Assembly: GCF_031202265.1 (NCBI RefSeq)
Contig: NZ_CP100604.1
Coordinates: 7,980,501-8,044,500, forward strand
Source: Bradyrhizobium sp. Ash2021
Lineage (GTDB): Bacteria; Pseudomonadota; Alphaproteobacteria; Rhizobiales; Xanthobacteraceae
Length of the DNA stretch: 64,000 nucleotides
Reading direction: 5' to 3'
Below are positions 1 to 8,037 of this stretch, piece by piece. Each line of letters begins with the position of its first letter. Position 1 is the first letter of the stretch. Both the position numbers and the translations under genes were made by a program. The notes beneath the pieces were generated by a model. That model was not told the origin of the DNA. It worked only from the letters and a program-made list of their open reading frames with translations, and did not search any database.

Positions 1-528
1 CCCAGCTCTCCTCTGGTAGTTGCTTGATGACTTTTATTAGGGCGTCATCTCCGCTCCCAAGTACGTTTGCTAAAATCTCGGTCTTGTGTTCCTCACCGTC
101 GCGCACCTCATCTTCGTCTAAGTCCATGCCACGAACAATGGCACCAACCCGTAGCGATTCATTGAGAGTAATCTCGAAATCCAAACGGAAGGACTGACCA
201 CATGACTGGCACACCGCGGCTCCCATCAAGTTCAATGCACCACACTTATCGCAGGACTTGAACGCCTGATGAGGTCGAGGCGGAAATTCGTGACCGCACT
301 CCGCGCATGCAATTGCATCGCGGGGATTTTGGGCCTCGCAGGTCGGACATGTCTTCTTTGTAGGAGGCCGGCCTTCCGCCCTCGCAGTCGGGCTCATCTC
401 GCGTTCAACTCTGCGTGCCCATTCTTCAAGAATTCTGTGCGTAGGCATCACGACGTAGGCGCGAGAGTAGTCATCGTCTCCCAAGCTGCGCACGACACGC
501 CCCACCGCCTGCCGGGAGAAGGAGAAGG
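1..528 (-). other. SF2 helicase C-terminal piece with two zinc ribbons, fused in frame to the GT39 gene
   Basis: Translation of this stretch gives RQAVGRVVR, which fits superfamily 2 helicase motif VI (QxxGRxxR). It is followed by a short helical region and two CxxC...CxxC zinc ribbons: CPTCEAQNPRDAIACAEC, then CDKCG...CQSCG. An acidic tail follows and is cut by the window edge. Helicase motifs I to V are absent because the glycosyltransferase frame occupies that place. I infer a helicase gene that lost its 5' part and became joined to the glycosyltransferase, or a misassembly. Motif VI and the eight cysteines are read directly; the helicase assignment is family knowledge. Confidence 0.55.
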
Positions 529-2086
529 CCAGCACGCGCCAGCGAAACAGCGGTGACTCCGGCGGCGGCGAAAGCTCCGGCGTCCAGCCGGTCAGTTTTT
601 CCAGCGCGTAGGTATCCATCACGACCCCGCGCCAGCTTCGCTCGACCCGCTCCAGCGGTAGCCGCTCCGCCTTGATCTCGTTCCACAGCGGCAGGCGGTT
701 GTCGGGCTCGCGCGCAACGTAAAGGCCAGGATGATCCTTGATCCGGTCCATGCCGGGATCGGCAAAGCCCTGGAAGCGACCGCGCTCGTTGATCTGGACG
801 ACGGGAACACGGCCGTTGAAGTGCCAACGCAGCATCGCATAAGTGCGATAATCCGTGGTTGCGATCCAGGTCGCGCCGGTTCTCTTCAACTGATCCCGTG
901 CGCGCGCCGCGACCTGCTCGTATCCCGCCTCGCCGCCGACCGGATCGGTCCGGCCGATCAGATTCCAGGGTGCGGCGACGTAGTAGAAGAACACGCCGAC
1001 GACAAAGGCGATGCCGGAAATCACGGCCACCCTCGCCCACCACAACGTCGACTGGATGATCCATTCCGACCATTTTTCGCGCGGCAGCACCGCCAGATTG
1101 ATGGCGGCGGCGGCAAAGCCGGCGAGCCAGAGGAACATCGGCCAGGTGTCGCCGACCCGCAGCGTCAGCGATTTCCAGCAGAAATACAGGAAGGGGACCA
1201 GCACCGATGTCGACAGCAGGATCGCGACCGGCTCGCGCCTGCGATAACCACGCCACGCTGTCAGCGTCACGCCCGACAATACCACCGGGAGCATCACGAA
1301 CCCGACGAGGCCGAACTGCAGGCCGATAAATTCGCCCACCGTGCGCAGCGACACATCATGGGTCGCCACCGCGCGCACGAACTGGAACCGGAACGACGCC
1401 CAGTCGTGCTGCTCATTCCAGATCAGCACCGGCGAAAATACGACTACTGCGATCAATGCCGCCACCCAGGGATAAGGGCTGAGCAGCCAGCGCCGGCGCC
1501 AGTCCGGCACCAGCGCGAACGCCAGCACCGCCGGCACCAGCATGACCGCGGTGAATTTCGAGAGCAGCGCCAGCCCCGCGAACAGGCCGGCCGCGAGCCA
1601 CCAGCGCGGATTGCCACTCTCGGTGAGCCGGACCAGCGCCCACAGCATCGCGACCGCAAACGGGATCATCGCGGTGTCGGGCGACACTTTCGCCATCAAC
1701 AGCCCGTAATACAGCGCCGCCTCCGGCATCAGCACCGCGAACACCACCGCGCGAACATCATGGGTGACACGGCGGACGATATCGGCGAGCAGCAGCTGCG
1801 TGACCAGCATCGCCAATATGCCGGCAAACCGCACGCCGAGACTGGTATCGCCGAAGATCGCGGTGCCGAAGCGGATGAACCAGGCGATCATCGGCGGATG
1901 ATCGAGGAAGGACAGCGCGCTCTCCTTCGACCAGGTCCAGTAATAGGCCTCGTCGGTGCGCAGATCGAGCACATGGGCGTAGATCAGCCGCATCAATGTC
2001 AGCACCGCGACCAGCGACACCACGGCCAGCAGCTGCCGGAAAGCAGGGCTGTCCGGTTTCACGCGTCCGTTATCGGGCGGGGCCAT
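1..2086 (-). CDS. GT39-family membrane glycosyltransferase, frame continuing into a helicase-like tail (partial)
   Basis: The N-terminal ~515 residues look like an ArnT/PMT-type (GT39) integral-membrane glycosyltransferase, which moves a sugar from a polyprenyl-phosphate donor to an envelope acceptor. Seen: a first hydrophobic helix from about residue 15, then the acidic loop motif DEAYYW with a later DHPPM, and many further hydrophobic spans. ATG at 2086 is chosen; an in-frame GTG lies two codons upstream at 2092. After the sequence SPLFRWRVLA (near position 530) the frame does not stop. It continues into RQAVGRVVR and two zinc ribbons that belong to a different family (separate entry), and the frame is still open at base 1. 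The gene is therefore a chimera or an assembly join. It is divergent from the cyclase gene. The family call is good; the true 3' end is unknown. Confidence 0.7.
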   Translation of the reverse strand, partial: MAPPDNGRVKPDSPAFRQLLAVVSLVAVLTLMRLIYAHVLDLRTDEAYYWTWSKESALSFLDHPPMIAWFIRFGTAIFGDTSLGVRFAGILAMLVTQLLLADIVRRVTHDVRAVVFAVLMPEAALYYGLLMAKVSPDTAMIPFAVAMLWALVRLTESGNPRWWLAAGLFAGLALLSKFTAVMLVPAVLAFALVPDWRRRWLLSPYPWVAALIAVVVFSPVLIWNEQHDWASFRFQFVRAVATHDVSLRTVGEFIGLQFGLVGFVMLPVVLSGVTLTAWRGYRRREPVAILLSTSVLVPFLYFCWKSLTLRVGDTWPMFLWLAGFAAAAINLAVLPREKWSEWIIQSTLWWARVAVISGIAFVVGVFFYYVAAPWNLIGRTDPVGGEAGYEQVAARARDQLKRTGATWIATTDYRTYAMLRWHFNGRVPVVQINERGRFQGFADPGMDRIKDHPGLYVAREPDNRLPLWNEIKAERLPLERVERSWRGVVMDTYALEKLTGWTPELSPPPESPLFRWRVLAFSFSRQAVGRVVRSLGDDDYSRAYVVMPTHRILEEWARRVEREMSPTARAEGRPPTKKTCPTCEAQNPRDAIACAECGHEFPPRPHQAFKSCDKCGALNLMGAAVCQSCGQSFRLDFEITLNESLRVGAIVRGMDLDEDEVRDGEEHKTEILANVLGSGDDALIKVIKQLPEESW

Positions 2087-2218
2087 CGTCACGGCGCTTT
2101 CTCCTCGAAGCCTCGGGGGGTGTCAACGTGCCGCGGAGGAAAATGGTTGATCGCCGGGAGGACCCTGGAGGGTATTCACCACGGGAATTAAACAATACTA
2201 TCGCCGATACTGTATTAC

Positions 2219-3961
2219 ATGGTTCGCATGGCCGAATTTTCTAGAGAGCAACTGGCGACGTTGGTCCGCGGCATCAGTCTGCGGCAAATCCGTCTTGCCA
2301 GCGGCATGGTGCTGTTCGCCTATCTCGTCAGCCATTTCCTCAATCATGCGCTTGGCAATATCTCGATGGAGGCCCTGGCCATCGGCGTCCATTGGCACAT
2401 CCTGTTCTGGCAATTCCCGCCGGTCGGGATCGTGTTCTATGCCTGCTGCCTCGTTCACACCGCGCTCGGCATCTGGGCGCTGTATCAACGCCGCCAGTTC
2501 CACTGGAAAGCGATCGAGCCGCTGCAGCTGGTGCTGGGGCTGAGCATTCCGGCGCTGATCATCACCCACATTGTCGGGGTGCGGATCGGCCAGGCGCTAT
2601 ACGGACACCAAAAACTCTATCCGCAGGTGTTTTTTGCGTACTGGATCGTGTGGCCGCTCAAGGCGTGGCTGATGTTCGCGGTCATTACCATCGCCTGGGT
2701 CCATGGCTGCATCGGCCTCTATTTCTGGCTGCGGATGAAAGCATTTTTCAAGACCGCCGCGCCGTTTCTGCTCGCCGTGGCGGTGCTGATTCCGACGCTG
2801 GCGATGCTCGGCCTCTATCAAGGCGGACGAAACGTCGTCGACAACGACAGTCCCGAATGGCGGGCGGAGAATCTCGTGCCGGACAAGGTCGGCACCTGGG
2901 CCGAACAGGCCGTATTGAGCGACATCGAGGATTATTTCCTGATCGGCTATCTGGGCCTCATCGTCGTCGTGCTGCTGGCAAAGGGCGCACGCACGATCCA
3001 CGAGCGCCGCGGCGGCATGGTCAATCTGTCCTACGGCAACGGACGGACCGTTCGGGTGCCGAAGGGGCTGAGCGTGCTCGAGGCAAGCCTGCGCAACAAC
3101 GTACCCCATGCCAGCGTGTGCGGCGGCCGTGCCCGCTGCTCCACCTGCCGCATCCGCATCATCGGCGACTGCAGCGCGCTCCCGGAGCCTTCGCAGCGCG
3201 AGGCTTTTGTGCTCAGCCGGGTCGGGACGACTGACCCCTCCATTCGCCTGGCCTGCCAGTTGCGGCCGACAACCGATCTTTCGTTCTTCCAGCTTTTTCT
3301 GCCGCACGCGACGTCGGCGGGCTCGCACGCGTCGAATCCGACCCGGGTCGGCCAGGAGCGCTATCTCGTCAGCATGTTCGTCGACATGCGCGGCTCCACA
3401 AAACTTGCGGAAAAGCGGCTGCCGTTCGACACCGTGTTCATCGTCAACCGCTTCCTCGGCGCGGTGTCGCAGGCGGTGATCGAAAGCGGCGGCAGGCCGA
3501 ACCAGTTCGTTGGCGACGGCATGCTGGCGCTGTTCGGGCTCACCACCGGCCGGCAGGATGCCTGCCGTCAGTCGCTGAAGGCCGCGGCGATGATCGCCGC
3601 CAATGTCGATGAGTTGAATCAATTCCTCAGCCATGATTTGCGCGAGCCGATCCGCTTCGGCATCGGCATTCACGGCGGCGAGGTGATCGTCGGAGACATC
3701 GGCTACCGCGACCACATGGTGTTCACCGCACTCGGCGACGCCGTCAATGTCGCGGCACGGCTGCAGGACATGACCAAGAGTCTCGCATGCGAGGCAGTCA
3801 TCTCCGACGAGGTACGCGCCACGGCGGGGTTGCCGGCCGACGCCCTGCCGCAGCAGGAAGTCGCGATCCGCGGCCGCAACGAGCCGATGATCGTGCGCAC
3901 CGTCGCGGAGGCGCGGGCATTGTCGGCGCTGGTCGCTGGCGAGCAGGTCGAGGCGGCATAA
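2219..3961 (+). CDS. Membrane adenylate cyclase with haem-b-like anchor and [2Fe-2S] ferredoxin domain
   Basis: A class III nucleotide cyclase of 580 residues that should make cAMP at the inner membrane. Residues ~15-265 hold about six hydrophobic spans with repeated histidines (SHFLNH, VHWH, VHTALG, THIVG, WVHG), resembling the cytochrome b anchor of succinate dehydrogenase. Residues ~280-365 form a ferredoxin domain with C301, C307 and C310 (CGGRARCSTC) and a fourth cysteine in LACQL. The cyclase domain spans ~385-560, with the metal aspartates in FVDMRGST (D389) and GDGMLALF (D433). Sinorhizobium meliloti CyaC is a known quinone-responsive cyclase with a dihaem-b anchor, and this looks like a relative. 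Redox control is inference. ATG at 2228 is an alternative start. A cyclic-nucleotide-binding protein lies at 19.5 kb. Confidence 0.85.
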   Translation: MVRMAEFSREQLATLVRGISLRQIRLASGMVLFAYLVSHFLNHALGNISMEALAIGVHWHILFWQFPPVGIVFYACCLVHTALGIWALYQRRQFHWKAIEPLQLVLGLSIPALIITHIVGVRIGQALYGHQKLYPQVFFAYWIVWPLKAWLMFAVITIAWVHGCIGLYFWLRMKAFFKTAAPFLLAVAVLIPTLAMLGLYQGGRNVVDNDSPEWRAENLVPDKVGTWAEQAVLSDIEDYFLIGYLGLIVVVLLAKGARTIHERRGGMVNLSYGNGRTVRVPKGLSVLEASLRNNVPHASVCGGRARCSTCRIRIIGDCSALPEPSQREAFVLSRVGTTDPSIRLACQLRPTTDLSFFQLFLPHATSAGSHASNPTRVGQERYLVSMFVDMRGSTKLAEKRLPFDTVFIVNRFLGAVSQAVIESGGRPNQFVGDGMLALFGLTTGRQDACRQSLKAAAMIAANVDELNQFLSHDLREPIRFGIGIHGGEVIVGDIGYRDHMVFTALGDAVNVAARLQDMTKSLACEAVISDEVRATAGLPADALPQQEVAIRGRNEPMIVRTVAEARALSALVAGEQVEAA

Positions 3962-3991
3962 GGGCACCAGCACCGGTCCCATCAACGGGTC

Positions 3992-4076
3992 CGTCATTGC
4001 GAGCGAAGCGAAGCAATCCATCTCGCCGCGCGAAGAAAGAATGGATTGCTTCGTCGCTTTGCTCCTCGCAATGACG
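3992..4076. repeat. REP-like inverted repeat
   Basis: The two ends are imperfect inverted copies: CGTCATTGCGAGCGAAGCGA at the left and a matching TGCTCCTCGCAATGACG at the right, with AAGCAATCCAT/ATGGATTGCTT as inner arms. It lies just after the cyclase stop. Such palindromes are scattered through Bradyrhizobium-type genomes in intergenic positions; no function is shown here. Confidence 0.7.
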
Positions 4077-4154
4077 CTGAGGGAACGGCAAACACATCGC
4101 GACGGCTTGAATCGCCTCCGCTGCCGCTACGTGATCTTTCTCACACCTGAACAA

Positions 4155-4193
4155 GCATTCAGAAAATTGTCCCCGAACGGAATGCAATTTTCT
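4155..4193. promoter_or_regulatory. Two interleaved perfect inverted repeats upstream of a small exported protein
   Basis: GCATTC (4155-4160) is complementary to GAATGC (4180-4185), and AGAAAATTG (4161-4169) to CAATTTTCT (4185-4193). The arms run X-Y-X'-Y', so as RNA they could form either of two stems or a pseudoknot-like fold; as DNA they could be an operator. They sit about 115 bases before the start of the next gene. The symmetry is seen directly; any regulatory role is inference. Confidence 0.35.
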
Positions 4194-4305
4194 CGAACCC
4201 CCTTTGTTGGGGGTGCGACTGATGGGCGATGGGTAAGACTGGAACTGAAACTGAAACCCGCGCCAAGACGAAACGTTCGAGGCGCATCATTGAAGGAGAA
4301 CGACC

Positions 4306-4560
4306 ATGCTTCGCAAAGTAACTCTCGCTCTTGTTGCCGCAGCTTCCCTCAGCGCCATGGCGCTGGCTCCGACCGCCGCTTCCGCCAAGCCCTGGGGCGG
4401 CGGGTGGGGTGGTGGATGGGGTGGCTATCATCACCACTGGGGCCACGGCTTCGGCATCGGCTTTATCGGCGGCGACGTCGACGGCGGCTGCTACGTGACC
4501 CGCCCGGTCATGACGCCGTACGGCTACCGGTATCGCACCGTCAACGTCTGCGGCTACTGA
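4306..4560 (+). CDS. Small exported Gly/His-rich protein
   Basis: An 84-residue precursor with a clear Sec signal peptide (lysine-containing start, hydrophobic core, cleavage near ASA-KP at residues ~26-28). The mature part begins with a Trp/Gly-rich repeat (WGGGWGGGWGGY), then HHHWGHG and two cysteines (GGCYVTRP and NVCGY) that could form a disulfide. Small proteins like this are common in Bradyrhizobium and have no assigned role. The His cluster could bind metal, but nothing else supports that. A strong ribosome site (AAGGAG) precedes the ATG, and a factor-independent terminator follows at once, so it is a monocistronic unit. Confidence 0.75.
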   Translation: MLRKVTLALVAAASLSAMALAPTAASAKPWGGGWGGGWGGYHHHWGHGFGIGFIGGDVDGGCYVTRPVMTPYGYRYRTVNVCGY

Positions 4561-4589
4561 TCCAACCGCAGTTCGTCAAGTCCGGGAAG

Positions 4590-4618
4590 CCCCGGTCGCC
4601 TGATGCGGCCGGGGTTTT
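4590..4618 (+). terminator. Factor-independent terminator after the Gly/His-rich protein gene
   Basis: CCCCGGTCGC pairs with GCGGCCGGGG (one G-U pair) around a five-base loop, followed directly by TTTT. Confidence 0.75.
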
Positions 4619-4747
4619 CGGTTGTGCAACGCAATGTCATACGCACACTGCGAAAGCATGAATTGACTTGGCACCCTGCGATGCGACATCTGCTGGATGA
4701 GTTCGGTGATGACCGACTCAAACAGAAAAAGCTTCGGAGGAAGCGCG

Positions 4748-5947
4748 ATGCTCGATAGACGGGAATTGATGAAACGCGCCGGCGTGGCGGCGCTGGTGAC
4801 GGGCCTGGGTTCGTCGAGGGCACTCGCACTCGATACGGTGACGCTGCCGTTCGACAATGGCGAACGGCCGCTGGTGAGATACCCGCAGAAGCGCCCGATG
4901 ATCGGCCTGACCAGCCGGCCGCCGCAGCTGGAAACGCCGTTTCCGATCTTCAACGACGGCCCGATCACGCCGAACAACGCGTTTTTCGTCCGCTATCATC
5001 TGGCCGACATTCCCTACGATCTCGATCCCGACAAGTTCACGCTGGAGATCAAGGGCAAGGTCGACAAGCCCCAAAAACTTTCGCTGAAAGAGATCAAGAA
5101 GCTCAAACCGGTCGAGCTCGTCGCCGTCAATCAATGTTCGGGCAACAGCCGCGGGTTCTTCAGTCCGCGCGTCGCCGGCGGCCAGCTCGCCAACGGCGCG
5201 ATGGGCAATGCGCGCTGGCGCGGCGTGCCGCTGAAAGCCGTGCTCGATATGGCCGGCGTGCAGCCGGGCGCCAAGCAGGTCACCTTCGGCGGGATGGACG
5301 GGCCGGTCAGCGACAGGACGCCCGATTTCGTCAAGGCGCTCGATATCGATCACGCCAGCGACGGCGAGGTGATGCTGGCCTATGGCATGAATGGCGACGA
5401 CCTGCCGTTCCTCAACGGCTTTCCGCTTCGGCTGATCGTGCCCGGCTATTACGGCACCTATTGGGTCAAACACCTGAACGAGATCACCGTGATCGACAGC
5501 GTGTTCGACGGCTTCTGGATGAAATCCGCCTACCGGATTCCGGACACGCCCAACAACAGCGTCGAGCCCGGCACCGCGCCGAAGGCGACGATCCCGATCA
5601 ACCGTTTCACCGTGCGCTCGTTCATCACCAACGTCACCGACGGCGCCAGGCTCAAGCCGGGCGGCACGACGCTGAAGGGCATCGCGTTCGACGGCGGCAA
5701 GGGCATCAAGGAGGTCGCGGTTTCGATCGACGGCGGCAAGACCTGGACGCCGGCAAAACTCGGCAAGGACCTCGGCAAATATTCGTTCCGCGAATGGAAG
5801 CTGAAGGTCGCGCTCGCGGCGGGCGCCAGCGAAATCAAGGTGCGCGCCACCAACAATGCCGGCGACACGCAGCCGATGGATCCGTTGTGGAATCCCGCCG
5901 GTTATCTGCGCAACGTCGTCGAAACCGTTCGCGTCACCGCGGCGTGA
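4748..5947 (+). CDS. sorA: Sulfite dehydrogenase molybdenum subunit (SorA-like)
   Basis: A periplasmic molybdopterin enzyme of the sulfite oxidase family, 399 residues, expected to oxidise sulfite to sulfate and pass electrons to the c-type cytochrome encoded next. The N-terminus carries a twin-arginine-type signal (DRRELMKRAG then a hydrophobic stretch ending SRALA). The oxidoreductase domain spans ~60-250, with the molybdenum-ligand cysteine in NQCSGNSRG (C130) and the segment GGMDGPV. The C-terminal dimerisation domain (~270-395) contains SIDGGKTW. ATG at 4748 is preferred over the more upstream ATG at 4697, since CGGAGGAAG lies just before it and the signal peptide begins there. The cytochrome gene starts 5 bases after the stop. 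Other sulfite-oxidase-fold substrates cannot be excluded. Confidence 0.82.
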   Translation: MLDRRELMKRAGVAALVTGLGSSRALALDTVTLPFDNGERPLVRYPQKRPMIGLTSRPPQLETPFPIFNDGPITPNNAFFVRYHLADIPYDLDPDKFTLEIKGKVDKPQKLSLKEIKKLKPVELVAVNQCSGNSRGFFSPRVAGGQLANGAMGNARWRGVPLKAVLDMAGVQPGAKQVTFGGMDGPVSDRTPDFVKALDIDHASDGEVMLAYGMNGDDLPFLNGFPLRLIVPGYYGTYWVKHLNEITVIDSVFDGFWMKSAYRIPDTPNNSVEPGTAPKATIPINRFTVRSFITNVTDGARLKPGGTTLKGIAFDGGKGIKEVAVSIDGGKTWTPAKLGKDLGKYSFREWKLKVALAAGASEIKVRATNNAGDTQPMDPLWNPAGYLRNVVETVRVTAA

Positions 5948-5952
5948 GGACA

Positions 5953-6270
5953 ATGGTCATGAAACATCAGCTTCTCCTCGCGCTCGCCGCCGTCGCAGGC
6001 CTCGGTGTCGTTGCGGCCGCCGCGGCGCCCGTGAACTACACGCTTCCGGAAGAAACCGCCGCCTTCAAGCCGGGACCCAATCTCGAAGTGGTGCAGAACA
6101 ATTGCACCGCCTGTCACTCCGCCGACTACATCAAGACGCAGCCGCAGGGCGAAAAATTCAAAAAGGATTTTTGGGCTGCGGAAGTGACCAAGATGATCAA
6201 GGTCTATGGCGCGCCGATCGACGAGGCGGACGTCGGCAAGATCGTCGAGTATCTCGCCGCGACGTACTAA
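5953..6270 (+). CDS. sorB: Monohaem cytochrome c partner of the sulfite dehydrogenase (SorB-like)
   Basis: A 105-residue exported protein with a signal peptide (alanine-rich core ending near AAAAAP) and one c-type haem site, CTACH at residues 51-55. A methionine at about residue 80 (TKMIKVYG) is a candidate axial ligand. The short distance to the preceding molybdenum-subunit gene indicates one transcript, and SorAB-type sulfite dehydrogenases have this arrangement. The second methionine codon, two codons in, is another possible start. Cytochrome assignment is firm; pairing with sulfite oxidation follows from the neighbour. Confidence 0.82.
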   Translation: MVMKHQLLLALAAVAGLGVVAAAAAPVNYTLPEETAAFKPGPNLEVVQNNCTACHSADYIKTQPQGEKFKKDFWAAEVTKMIKVYGAPIDEADVGKIVEYLAATY

Positions 6271-6298
6271 AATCCGGCGGCCGGTCTTCGCTCCTCGT

Positions 6299-6480
6299 CA
6301 CCTCTCCCGCTTGCGGGGGGAGCATAGGCCGCCTTCGGCGGCCGTTCTTAGATAGGAACGCCGAAGCAAAGCCTCGGCTATGGCGCGAAGCGCGGCGGGT
6401 GGGGGAAACGGCTATCGACCCGACGAGCACGCGGAAACACCCCCACCCAACCCTCCCCCGCAAGCGCGGGAAAGGGAGCG
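6299..6480. repeat. Intergenic palindromic repeat in the cold-shock gene leader region
   Basis: CACCTCTCCCGCTTGCGGGG at the left end is matched by an inverted-type arm CCTCCCCCGCAAGCGCGGGA near the right end, with a smaller palindrome (GGCCGCCTTCGGCGGCC) inside. This fills most of the 500-base gap between the cytochrome gene and cspA. The remaining ~290 bases before cspA hold no gene and should include its promoter and leader. Confidence 0.6.
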
Positions 6481-6773
6481 CACCGCCGATGACGCCGGAT
6501 TATCGCCACCTCATGCGCCCGCCTGCGCGGGCCGGCCGGGCCGGTTTCCGGGCTATGGGGAGCGTCACCCGGCCGCATTTTGGCCGCCTCAAATGATCGC
6601 GAAACAGGCAAAAAGGCGGAAATGCGGTGTCATAAACCTCATTTTTGCCAAATCCCCGCTATCGTTTGCGCTACCCAGTTTGCCCCAACCCGCGTATCCT
6701 GACCTCGGGCAGGCCGGTGTGTGCGGGGACCGGCGGTCCGTTTTTGTTTTTTGATTCCGCGGAGACGACGTGA

Positions 6774-6974
6774 ATGGCTAAAGGTACGGTGAAGTGGTTC
6801 AATCCGACCAAGGGTTATGGTTTCATCCAGCCCAGCAATGGTGGCAAGGACGTTTTCGTTCACATTTCGGCGGTTGAGAAAGCCGGTCTTTCGACGCTTA
6901 ACGAAGGACAGACCGTCGAGTACGAAGAGATTGCCAATCGCGGCAAGACCTCGGCCGAGAACCTCAAGGTTTAG
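6774..6974 (+). CDS. cspA: Cold-shock protein, CspA family
   Basis: A 66-residue single cold-shock domain, the normal family length. Both RNA-binding motifs are present: RNP1 as KGYGFIQP (residues ~13-20) and RNP2 as DVFVHIS (~27-33). It should bind single-stranded RNA or DNA and act as an RNA chaperone. The gene stands alone. The preceding region is A/T-richer just before the start (a run of TTTTTGTTTTTTG at 6740-6752), consistent with a promoter/leader. Rhizobia carry many paralogues, so the exact copy cannot be named and cold induction is not shown by the sequence. Confidence 0.92.
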   Translation: MAKGTVKWFNPTKGYGFIQPSNGGKDVFVHISAVEKAGLSTLNEGQTVEYEEIANRGKTSAENLKV

Positions 6975-6998
6975 CGCAAAAGCGCGATCGGCAACGGC

Positions 6999-7025
6999 GC
7001 ACTCTCGGACCTGATCCGGGAGTGG
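6999..7025 (+). terminator. Possible terminator hairpin after cspA
   Basis: CACTCTCGGA pairs with TCCGGGAGTG around a short loop, 25 bases after the cspA stop. There is no clear T-run after it, so termination is uncertain. The remaining bases up to 7296 show no convincing gene. Confidence 0.35.
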
Positions 7026-7296
7026 GGCTTGAAAAAACTCTCAAAAAACTGTGAGCGTTCGGCGGAGCGAGCACCGCCTTCGCTCGGCTTTCTCTAGACC
7101 TGTACGATCGATGCGCCGCGCGATCGCGTCACGGGCAGGTGCCACGCTGTTGTCCGCTGTCCCCGCAGGGCACCTTCTTCGACAACTCCTGAATTTTCCG
7201 AACAAGGGCCCTGTCCCGTTCTTCGGACCGTTGCAGAATTTGGCATGAAAACATCGCGCCGGCCCGGGCATTGGTCGACTGGGCGGCGGCGCGCGC

Positions 7297-7935
7297 TCAG
7301 TCTTCGGTAACCCATCGCTCGACCGTCATGACATCCGGCGGCTGCAGATAGCCGCGCGGCCAGAGATCCACGACCCATTGCATCCTGGTCGCGCGCTCGA
7401 CCAGCACCGCGGTGTTGTGCGGCGTCTGCAGCACCAGCGTGTTGCCGCGATAATGCGGATCGCCCACCACGTGATATTTGAACAGGTGCCATTCCTGCAG
7501 CACCAGCAACAGGCTGGTGGTGTTGCGGGTCGTATCCCAGCAATCGAAATTATGCTTGTCGTCGAAGTAGCGGAAATCCGCTTTCGCGACGCGTTTGTTG
7601 GTGCCGATGACCGGGCCCATGCGCCGGTCGAACCAGATCACCGCCTTCTGCACCGCCGCGCGCTCGGCCGCGGCCGAGGCGTGGCCAGCCGCCATGATCT
7701 GCGTCAGCGCGCTGCGATCGCCGGCGGTGAAATCGAGGATCTCGCGGCGGCGGCAAACAAAGCCATAGCAAACCGTCATGGATTTCGCGGACGGCGGATA
7801 GATCGACACCGTGGTGTAGAGCGCCGCGATCGCCGGGCTCATCTCGAGCGCCTTCGCCGGCTGGATGCCGGCCAGCGCCATCACGAATAGCGCGATCGCG
7901 CCTGCAAGCCTTATTCGCGTTCCGGCGTTTCTCAT
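7297..7935 (-). CDS. Exported protein of unknown function
   Basis: A 212-residue protein with a signal peptide (RNAGTRIRLAG then a hydrophobic core, cleavage near AKA-LE). The mature part has a cysteine pair in VCYGFVCRRRE, a segment with WFDRRMG and a histidine-rich stretch (EWHLFKYHVVGDPHYRG). I do not recognise a named domain. The second methionine (7935) is chosen over 7947 because AGGG lies just ahead of it. It is transcribed away from cspA and alone on this strand. Conserved hypotheticals like this occur in Bradyrhizobium, but I cannot assign a role. Confidence 0.65.
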   Translation of the reverse strand: MRNAGTRIRLAGAIALFVMALAGIQPAKALEMSPAIAALYTTVSIYPPSAKSMTVCYGFVCRRREILDFTAGDRSALTQIMAAGHASAAAERAAVQKAVIWFDRRMGPVIGTNKRVAKADFRYFDDKHNFDCWDTTRNTTSLLLVLQEWHLFKYHVVGDPHYRGNTLVLQTPHNTAVLVERATRMQWVVDLWPRGYLQPPDVMTVERWVTED

Positions 7936-8037
7936 GATCCCTGCCATCTGGAAGAAGCCGTCGTAGAATTAACGTAACCGTTTCCCGCTGCCAATGTGCT
8001 TGCCGCCGCCTGTGGATCACGCCTCCTCAAGCATCCC

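Noticed and set aside
731..2191. Long plus-strand frame of 486 codons opposite the glycosyltransferase
   Set aside because: Composition is dominated by His, Arg, Gln and Pro with no domain; the minus strand gives a clear membrane protein. It is an antisense shadow of GC-rich coding DNA.
2597..4021. 474-codon minus-strand frame opposite the cyclase gene
   Set aside because: The plus strand encodes an unmistakable cyclase with ferredoxin domain; the antisense frame has no family features.
4718..5953. 411-codon minus-strand frame opposite the sulfite dehydrogenase gene
   Set aside because: Arg/Asp/His-rich antisense shadow without any motif.
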